NCBI GenBank assembly: GCA_963697365.1
Contig: CAVONT010000021.1
Span: 248,001 to 312,000, forward strand
Source: CAIXZV01 sp963697365
Lineage (GTDB): Bacteria; Chloroflexota; Limnocylindria; Limnocylindrales; CSP1-4
DNA: 64,000 nucleotides
Direction of reading: 5' to 3'
Of this stretch, positions 57,576 through 64,000 are shown in pieces. How positions within the stretch are numbered: position 1 is the stretch's first letter; every line of letters starts with the position of its first letter. Position numbers and translations under genes: made by a program. The notes beneath the pieces were generated by a model, which saw only the letters and a list, made by a program, of their open reading frames with translations, searched no databases and was not told the DNA's origin.

Positions 57576-57605
57576 CCGAGGCCCGCCCTCGCGGGCGGGC
57601 CTCGG
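57576..57605. terminator. Bidirectional terminator hairpin
   Basis: A perfect 13-bp stem (CCGAGGCCCGCCC and its complement) with the 4-base loop TCGC. It lies between the regulator (plus, stop at 57553) and the convergent subtilase gene (minus, stop at 57628), so it can end both transcripts. Confidence 0.85.
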
Positions 57606-57627
57606 TCGCTTCCGGAGGGAGCGGGGA

Positions 57628-60600
57628 TCAGGGGCGGACGTTGATGGCGATGGACTCGGCGCCCTTGGCACCGCTGTAGTTCATGACCAGGAAGCCGAGC
57701 TGCGACGGCGAGGCCGTCGCACCACCGGCGACCGTCGAGACCGTCCCGGTGACGGACGCGCCGGCGGCGACGGTGCCGTCGCCGAGATCGCCGTCGAGGA
57801 GGTAGCGCGGCGTCCCGCCGGTGTACCGCATCGGGCCGATGGCATCGGTGACCAGCCCGCTGAAGTAGTTGTCGTAGGCGAGGACGGTGAAGTCGAACTG
57901 GGTGGCGGGCGTGATCCCCATCGCCGACAGGGGAACGGTCAGGACCCGGTTCGGCGAGTTGAGGTCCGCATCGAGGAAGAAGTAGGCCGAGGCCGGCCCG
58001 CCCGCGGCACTCTGGACATAGACCAGCGTCTGGCCGGTGGCGCCGAAGCCGTTGGCCTCCTGGGTGAAGACGTACCAGTCCGGGGTGCCGTCGAGATCGA
58101 CGTCGATGTCGACCTCGATCCCGGCCGGGTACGCCGGGTGCGAGCGCTCGTCCCAGGTGGCCACGGCGAACTGGCCATACAGGGCTCCGCCGATCTCGGA
58201 ACGCGCGGACACCCGCGCTCCGCAGGTCGATCGTGGCCAGGTTGCTCCCGGCCCCGGGCTGCTGCCCTGGGGCGATCCGGCCGCTGGTGCCGGTGAGGGC
58301 GAACACGCTGTACTCGCCGGCGATGGCGCCCGTGTTGGCCAGGGTCACGGTGGTACCGGCGGCCAGGTCGACGGTCGACGGCGTGGCCGAGACCTCGGCC
58401 GACGCCCGCGGCAGGACATGCCACGGCACGTGGACCGCGTCGCCGCCGCCGCTGATCTCGATGTACCCGTCGTACTCGGGTCCGTTGAGCAGGGCGCCGT
58501 TGCCCATCTGCGACGGAGCGAAGGTGAACGGCCAGGTCGGGCAGCTTCGCCGGGTCGATCGAGAGCTGGACGTTGACGGTCTTGCTCTTGCCTGCGGCGA
58601 TGGTCACCCTGCCGTTGCCCGGGATCGTCGCGACGACGCCGCCGCTGGCCTCGTCATCGGCGTACCGGAAGGTCGGGGTGAGGGTGTAGGTCCGCGAGCT
58701 GGTGCCGAGGTTCCGGATGGTCAGCTTGCGGTTCAGCGAGATCGGTGCATCGACAGTCGTGGAAGCCGAACGACAGGCTCGGCTGGGCGACGCTGCCGGA
58801 GGTCGAGTCCCAGGCGACCGTGGTGGTCGCCGCCGCCGCGTCGACCCGCACCTCGCCGCCGCCGATCCGGGTGATCGGGGCGAGCACGCCGGGCTGGGTG
58901 GCCGGATTGGTGTGGATGTCCGTGTCGGCGGTGCCCATGAGGCGCGCCTTCACGGTCAGCGGGGCCTGCGGCCGGGTCGAGCGACAGCAGCAGCGCTGCC
59001 GCACCGGAGACCATCGGCGCGGCGCCGGAGGTGCCGCCGAACGCCTGGTCCCGGTCCCGGTGCCCGGCGATCGCCGAGACCGACGCGCCGGGGGCGGCGA
59101 TGTCGGGCTTGATCGCGTCGAAGCTCATCGACGGACCGCGCGAGGACGAGGCAACCATGCTGCCCGCCAGCGGGACGGTGACGGCCGGGCTGACGGTGGC
59201 GACGACGACCGGTTGACGCCCGTCGCGCCGAGCGCGGTCTTGATCCGGTTGCCGTCGGCCTGGGTGATGACCAGCGTCGGCACCATGGGCAGGTCGCCGC
59301 CGCCGAAGCTGAAGGTCGGCGGATCGCCGCGCGGCGTTGTTGGCGACCAGGACGCCGACGGCCCCGTCCTTGGTGGCGCGGTCCACCTTGAGGCTGACGG
59401 AGCAGGTGCCGCGGTCGATCAGCGCGACCTTGCCGGCCGGGCTGTTGCCGCCGAAGTAGGGCACGCCCGCGCAGGCCGTGTCCGAGTCGGACGACGTGCG
59501 CCGCTGAAGCCGGCCCCGATCGGGGCCCAGTCGACGGTGGCGGTGTTGCGTGATGGTGGACGGCGTGATGCCGGTCGACGACCAGCGGGTAGGCGACGGC
59601 GCTGGGCACCTGCGTCTGCGCGACGCTGATCACGCCCGGCGTCGTGGACGGCGAGCCGGCGATGTACGGGCGGTCGGCGCTGTTGCCGGCCGACACGACC
59701 ACGGTGACGCCGGCGTCGACCGCGTTCTGCGAGGCGAACGACAGGTCGTCCTCCTGCTGCCCGTAGCTGGAGCCGAGCGACATGTTGACCACGTCGACGG
59801 CGTCGGTGATCGCGCCGTCGCCGTTGGGGTCGAGGGCGAAGTCCATGCCCTGCAGCAGGGCGACGCCGTTGCAGGAGGTCGCCACGGCCGAGCAGACCTT
59901 GACGCGCCACGAGCGAGGCACCCGGGGCGACGCCACCGCTGCCCGCGATGATGTCGGCGACGTGGGTGCCGTGGCCCTCGTAGTCGATCGGGTCGGGGTC
60001 GGGCGTCTCGGCGGTGTTGGGCCAGGCCTCGCCGACGAAGTCGTAGCCGTCCACCACCTTGGCGGTCGGGAAGAGCCCATTGCGGGTGGTCTGCAGCGGG
60101 TCTCCGGGCGCTGCTGCCGTAGGCGGCCTCGTAGGCTGCGAGGGTGCCCGCGCCGCCGAGGTTCGCATGGGTGTAGTCGATGCCCGAGTCGAGCACGGCA
60201 ACCCGGATCCCGGAGCCGTTCGTGCCGCTGGGCGGCGCGAAGGCGCCCGAGCGCGCTCCGATGTACGGCACGGTCTCGGTGAGGTCAAGCTCGTAATTGC
60301 GGAGCGGCTGCACCGACTTGACGCCCTTCACGGCGGCCAGGTTGTCGAGCTCGTCGGCGCCGATCCGGACGATCAGCGCGTTGGCGACCCGGCTGACCCG
60401 TCCGAGCTCGCGGCCGCCCAGCTGGCGGACCACGCGCTTGACCGCGTTCTGCTCCTTGCGGATCTGGTCTGCGCGCGTGCGCTGGCCAGCAGCGCCAAGC
60501 CTGCCGCCGCCCTTGGTGGCGTTGCGGCCGGCGGCCTCCGACACGGACGGCCCGGTCAGGCGCACGACGACGTCGACGCGTCGGTCGGCCGTCACCCTTG

Positions 60601-60754
60601 CGCCCGGTCCGAAATCGGCACCCTCCTCGATGGCCAGGTGGCCGATGTCCGGAGACCGGGTGATGGGGGTCTGGGCTCCGACTGGAGCCGCCGCGGTGGC
60701 CGCGAGCAGGCCTGCCAGCGACGCCGCGACGAACGCGGATCGACGGGTTCTCAC
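57628..60754 (-). pseudogene. Large subtilisin-family serine protease with PA-type insert, with frameshifts
   Basis: About 1,040 residues from GTG at 60754 after GGAGGGA. A signal peptide (RRSAFVAASLAGLLAATAAA) and an I9-type propeptide lead to the catalytic domain: Asp in VAVLDSGIDYTHANL, His in EGHGTHVADI, the oxyanion Asn in VVSAGNSADRP and Ser in FGGTSGAAPMVSG. A PA-type insert (GKVALIDRGTCSVSLKVDRA) lies between His and Ser. The C-terminal third has beta-sandwich segments. Indels near 60110, 59905, 59560, 59490, 59330, 59215, 58975, 58750, 58530 and 58215 break the frame. Secreted. A small hairpin (CAGGAGC/GCTCCTG) lies about 23 bases before the start. Confidence 0.87.
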
Positions 60755-60912
60755 GCTGTGGGATCCCTCCTCTGCACAGGAGCAGGGTCGCTCCTGTCGG
60801 ACGGGCACCCTACCAAACCTGGCGCCGGTCGGATAGGGGGCATTGCGCCGGGAACCCGCGAGCCGGGGACGTCCCGGCCATCGCATCTGGCCGGGTTCGC
60901 GCGCGCCCGTGC

Positions 60913-60918
60913 GATAAT
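60913..60918 (+). promoter_or_regulatory. Candidate -10 element GATAAT of the pdxS operon
   Basis: GATAAT matches TATAAT at five of six positions. Six bases later, at 60925, lies an in-frame GTG, the geometry of a leaderless start. Transcription would begin at or near 60925, with a 93-base leader before the conventional ATG. Confidence 0.4.
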
Positions 60919-61017
60919 CCGGCCGTGACGTCGGACCGAACCGGTTCGATCGGGCCAGCACCCCGCGGCCAGCCTGGACGGCCGACCACTCACGCGTCTC
61001 CGGAGAGCCCCACGACC

Positions 61018-61902
61018 ATGACCGAAACATCCACCTGGGCCACCAAGAAGGGCCTCGCCCAGATGCTCAAGGGCGGCGTCATCATGGACGTCGTCACCCC
61101 CGAGCAGGCCGTCATCGCCGAAGAGGCGGGCGCCGTCGCCGTCATGGCGCTCGAGCGCGTCCCGTCCGACATCCGCGCATCCGGCGGCGTGGCGCGCATG
61201 TCCGACCCCTCGATGATCGAGGGGATCATGGCAGCGGTCAGCATCCCGGTCATGGCCAAGGCGCGCATCGGCCACTTCGTCGAGGCGCAGGTGCTCGAGG
61301 CCCTGGGCGTCGACTACATCGACGAGTCCGAGGTCCTCACCCCGGCGGACGAGCGCAACCACATCGACAAGCACGCCTTCAAGGTCCCGTTCGTGTGCGG
61401 CTGCCGCAACGTCGGCGAGGCGCTGCGCCGGATCAACGAGGGCGCAGCGATGATCCGCACCAAGGGCGAGGCCGGCACCGGCAATGTCGTTGAGGCGGTC
61501 CACCAGCTGCGCGACGTGCTCGCCGAGATCCGCAGGCTCCAGGGGATGCGCGAGGACGAGCTGTTCGTCGCGGCCAAGGAGCTGCAGGCCCCCTACGAGC
61601 TGGTCAAGCAGGTCGCCGCCGAGGGAAGGCTCCCGGTCGTGAACTTCGTCGCCGGCGGCATCAGCACCCCCGCGGACGCCGCGCTGGTGATGCAGCTGGG
61701 CGCCGAGGGCGTCTTCGTGGGCTCCGGCATCTTCAAGGCCGAGGATCCGGCGCGCATGGCGAACGCCATCGTCCAGGCCACGACGCACTTCGCGGACGCC
61801 AAGATCATCGCGGAGGTCTCCAAGGGCCTCGGCGCGCCGATGCGCGGCATCGAGATGACGGCGATCCCCGAGGCCGAGCGGCTCGCGAGCCGCGGCTGGT
61901 AG
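61018..61902 (+). CDS. pdxS: Pyridoxal 5'-phosphate synthase lyase subunit
   Basis: A 294-residue TIM barrel that makes PLP from ribose-5-phosphate, glyceraldehyde-3-phosphate and ammonia. Typical segments: GLAQMLKGGVIMDVVTPEQA, DPSMIEGIMAAVSIPVMAKA (second lysine), GCRNVGEALRRINEGAAMIR, KGEAGTGNVVEAV and NFVAGGISTPADAALVMQLG. ATG at 61018 has GGAGAG about 10 bases upstream. GTG at 60925 would add 31 residues. Adjacent to the glutaminase PdxT, as usual. Confidence 0.97.
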   Translation: MTETSTWATKKGLAQMLKGGVIMDVVTPEQAVIAEEAGAVAVMALERVPSDIRASGGVARMSDPSMIEGIMAAVSIPVMAKARIGHFVEAQVLEALGVDYIDESEVLTPADERNHIDKHAFKVPFVCGCRNVGEALRRINEGAAMIRTKGEAGTGNVVEAVHQLRDVLAEIRRLQGMREDELFVAAKELQAPYELVKQVAAEGRLPVVNFVAGGISTPADAALVMQLGAEGVFVGSGIFKAEDPARMANAIVQATTHFADAKIIAEVSKGLGAPMRGIEMTAIPEAERLASRGW

Positions 61903-61939
61903 TCGGAGCGGCCGGCACCGCGACGGGGCCGGCAGCACG

Positions 61940-62580
61940 ATGAGGATCGGTGTCCTGGCCCTCCAAGGGGCCTTCGCGGAGCATGTGACCACCCTTCGCG
62001 CCATCGGCGTGGAGGCGGTCGAGGTGCGCCTGCCCAAGGACCTCGAGGACATCGATGGCCTGATCCTGCCCGGCGGCGAGAGCACGGCCATGCGCCGGCT
62101 CATCGACCGCTGGGGCATGCGCCAGCCGATCCTGGACCTGGCGGCGCACGGGCGCCCCGCTCTTCGGGACCTGCGCCGGGATGATCGTCCTGGCGAAGGA
62201 GATCGCCGGCGGCGAGGAGCCCATCCTGCCGCTGCTGGACGTGACCGTGGAGCGCAACGCCTTCGGGCGCCAGCTCGAGTCCTTCGAGACGGAGCTGGCC
62301 GTCCCGCTCCTCGGCGACACGCCCGTTCACGCGGTGTTCATACGCGCCCCTATCATCGAGCGCGTGGGACCCGGGGTGGATGTCCTGGCGCAAGCTCGAG
62401 GACGGGCGTATCGTCGCCGTCCGGGAGCGCAACGTGATCGCGATCTCGTTCCACCCCGAGCTTGCCGGGGAGACGCGCTTCCACCGCCTCGTGGCCATGC
62501 TGGCCGCCGAGCACGCCGACCCCGGTGAGGGTGTCGGGCGGCGGCGGCATCCCGTGCGCCGCGACAGGATGGAGGGCTGA
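61940..62580 (+). CDS. pdxT: Pyridoxal 5'-phosphate synthase glutaminase subunit (frameshifts near 62160 and 62390)
   Basis: The glutaminase partner that delivers ammonia to PdxS. MRIGVLALQGAFAEHV and LPGGESTAM are family hallmarks. FGTCAGMIVLAKE holds the nucleophilic Cys but is in a second frame. RNVIAISFHPEL in a third frame gives the His-Glu of the triad. Two single-base breaks split the gene; the restored protein has about 213 residues. It starts 38 bases after pdxS. Confidence 0.92.
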
Positions 62581-62587
62581 GAACGCC

Positions 62588-63637
62588 GTGGCGAAGAGCG
62601 CGGGCAAGGTCAGGGCGGCACGGCTGACGGACCTCTCCGCCCTCGGCGAGCTGTCGCGGCTCGCCCAGGGCGCGGGGGATGGGACCCGGAGCCTCGGGCT
62701 GCCGGTGAGCGGTCCCCCGATCGGCGTGTTCTCGCTCTTCCGTCTCCCGCTGGGGGCCTTCACTCCGCACGACGTCATGTATGTCTACGAGCGCGACGGG
62801 CATCTCGCGGGCCTGCTGCGGGTCGAGCGCGACACGTTCCGGGACGAGTGGATCGTGGTGGAGCTGGACGCCGTGGGCGACATGGATGCGGGCGACGTCC
62901 GCTTCCGCCTGGTCCAGCACCTGCAGCGCGACGGCGCCAAGCGCGGGGCGGCCCGGTTCCATGTCGCCTGTGCCGACGCCGACGACAACGTGGAGCTGTT
63001 CATGCAGTCCGGGTTCGTGCGCTACGGCGAGGAGATGGTGCTCGCGCGGCCCGGTTCGCTGCCGCTCCCGTCGTCGATGGCGGATGCGGATGCCGTCGCG
63101 GCGGGCATCCGCGAGGTCGAGGCAAAGGATGCCCCGGAGCTGGCACGCCTCTACGCCTCGGTCACGCCCCGCCCGGTGCAGCGTCTCGAGGTCGTGCGCC
63201 TTCCCGACTGGGAGCGCCAGGGTCGCGAGCAGCGCGCGCCGCGCTCGTCGCTGGCACCGATCCTGCGCTTCGCCGACGTCTTCGGCTACGTGCTTGGCCC
63301 GCCCGGCGCGTCGGCTGCTGACGGGACGTCCATCGATGCGTTCGCGCAGGTTGGCGTGGCCAAGGAGGACCAGCCGCACTACCTCAAGATCATGGCGCGG
63401 CCAGAGGCGGATATCGGGCCGCTCATCAGGTTCGCGCTCGGGGTGATCGCGGCCCGCGCGGATGCCTCGACGCTCCATCGTCAGGGGGTGCTTGCCCCCG
63501 TCCGGACCTACGAGTCGCCGGTGGACCGCCGGCTGGAGGAGGAGGGCTTCGACTCGATCGCCACGGTCACGCTCCTGATGAAGGAAACCCTCGTCCGCGT
63601 CGCCGAACCGAGCCTCGTGCCGGCAGGCGTCCGATGA
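62588..63637 (+). CDS. GNAT-like N-acetyltransferase superfamily protein
   Basis: About 349 residues from GTG at 62588, 8 bases after pdxT. The N-terminal domain reads VRAARLTDLSALGELSRLAQ, VYERDGHLAGLLRVERDTF and LVQHLQRDGAKRGAARFHVA, a GNAT-like beta-alpha pattern. The second half (AAGIREVEAKDAPELARLYA and ITVTL-like strands at the end) looks like a second GNAT-like lobe. Function unknown; substrate not predictable. It overlaps the next gene by ATGA, so both probably share one operon. Confidence 0.65.
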   Translation: MAKSAGKVRAARLTDLSALGELSRLAQGAGDGTRSLGLPVSGPPIGVFSLFRLPLGAFTPHDVMYVYERDGHLAGLLRVERDTFRDEWIVVELDAVGDMDAGDVRFRLVQHLQRDGAKRGAARFHVACADADDNVELFMQSGFVRYGEEMVLARPGSLPLPSSMADADAVAAGIREVEAKDAPELARLYASVTPRPVQRLEVVRLPDWERQGREQRAPRSSLAPILRFADVFGYVLGPPGASAADGTSIDAFAQVGVAKEDQPHYLKIMARPEADIGPLIRFALGVIAARADASTLHRQGVLAPVRTYESPVDRRLEEEGFDSIATVTLLMKETLVRVAEPSLVPAGVR

Positions 63638-64000
63638 CGAGCGCACGGAGGCCAGCCACGGTGGGTTCGCAGGACCGGCAGCGGGCGGCAACGGACGATC
63701 TCGGCGTGCTCCTCGCGGCCATGCCGCCGGAGCTGGTGGAGGCGATCGACGCCCTGCCCGACCGCGAGTCGCTGATCGAGGTCGTCATGGACCTCGGGCG
63801 GCCGCCCGAGGCCCGCTACCCGGGCTCGGAGATCGTGCTCCTGGAGCGGGAGATCACCGAGCACGACATCGCGCACGTGGTCGATCACATCGGCGCGTTC
63901 GGCGACGACAACCGCGCCGGCATCGAGCGCACGCTGCACCGGATCACCGCCATCCGGAACCGGACCGGCAAGATCGTGGGCCTCACGCTGCGGATCGGGC
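63634..64000 (+). CDS. R3H/AAA ATPase, SpoIIIAA/Ycf45-like, N-terminal part
   Basis: The frame is open to the window edge (122 residues). It shows AMPPELVEAIDALPDRESLI, EVVMDLGRPPEARYPGSEIV and FGDDNRAGIERTLHRITAIR, then GKIVGLTLRIG. This matches the N-terminal region of bacterial R3H-domain AAA proteins related to SpoIIIAA and chloroplast Ycf45. Those bind single-stranded nucleic acid. The ATPase core would lie beyond the window. ATG overlaps the preceding stop. Confidence 0.82.
   Translation, partial: MTSARRPATVGSQDRQRAATDDLGVLLAAMPPELVEAIDALPDRESLIEVVMDLGRPPEARYPGSEIVLLEREITEHDIAHVVDHIGAFGDDNRAGIERTLHRITAIRNRTGKIVGLTLRIG

Overview
The window is very GC-rich bacterial chromosome (my estimate is roughly 70% G+C) with dense, mostly co-oriented gene blocks. 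Adjacent genes often join by ATGA, GTGA or TGATG overlaps. The combination of a Usp-fused glucosyl-phosphoglycerate-synthase-like enzyme, SufU-type sulfur chemistry, PdxS/PdxT, a deazaflavin-type nitroreductase and many GTG starts suggests Chloroflexota, perhaps a Limnocylindria-like soil or freshwater lineage. That placement is inference. I saw no rRNA, tRNA, CRISPR array, prophage or transposase.

Layout. 1-2.06 kb: end of an FGGY sugar kinase and a mandelate-racemase-type sugar-acid dehydratase. 2.06-8.2 kb (minus): an ABC importer (lipoprotein, two permeases, ATPase) followed by an FAD-dependent oxidoreductase and a small membrane protein. 8.5-10.9 kb: sulfur-transfer operon (SufU, rhodanese-ThiF fusion, JAMM peptidase, membrane protein). 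11-12.9 kb: XRE regulator flanked by palindromes, then a double Usp protein. 13.1-15.8 kb: two-component system. 16.1-22.1 kb: giant exported multicopper oxidase with repeat domains. 22.3-25.5 kb: secreted protein with a possible clan CD protease fold, and a degenerate GGDEF protein. 25.5-30.9 kb (minus): nucleoside hydrolase, DUF885 peptidase, endonuclease III, VapC/Phd-type toxin-antitoxin, glycerate kinase. 30.9-35 kb (minus): two glycosyltransferases of the glucosyl/mannosyl-glycerate type and a ligase-like protein without its catalytic lysine. 35-42 kb: transporter, GalE, a TPR protein with a 19-copy hexapeptide repeat, CCA-adding-type enzyme, HNH nuclease, BBE-type flavin oxidase and its divergent AraC-type regulator. 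43-46.8 kb (minus): membrane proteins, a B12-binding radical SAM enzyme and a methyltransferase-MOSC fusion.

The most distinctive region is 46.9-53.6 kb (minus): a compact bacterial microcompartment (BMC) locus. It encodes a SorC-type regulator, RpiB, deoxyribose-phosphate aldolase (DERA), a BMC-T, a BMC-H, a third-type EutN/CcmL pentamer, acylating aldehyde dehydrogenase, a second BMC-T and two more pentamers. DERA would split 2-deoxyribose-5-phosphate into acetaldehyde and glyceraldehyde-3-phosphate. The aldehyde dehydrogenase would turn the acetaldehyde into acetyl-CoA inside the shell. This fits the sugar-phosphate-utilising (SPU) BMC class. All three enzymes start with an amphipathic helix resembling an encapsulation peptide. 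The RpiB has Asp where the classical catalytic Cys would be. Two 14-bp operator-like sites 21 bp apart lie between a TTGACA promoter and the regulator gene.

53.6-64 kb: nitroreductase-like protein, palindrome cluster, beta-lactamase-fold hydrolase, lipoprotein, MarR/GbsR-type regulator, large subtilase, PdxS/PdxT, GNAT protein and the start of an R3H/AAA ATPase.

Caveat: many genes (2.6-7.5, 13.2-15.8, 16.3-22, 47.6-53.4 and 58-60.3 kb) are cut by single-base indels although the protein is conserved in alternating frames. I treat these as probable sequence errors and give the span of the inferred intact gene.
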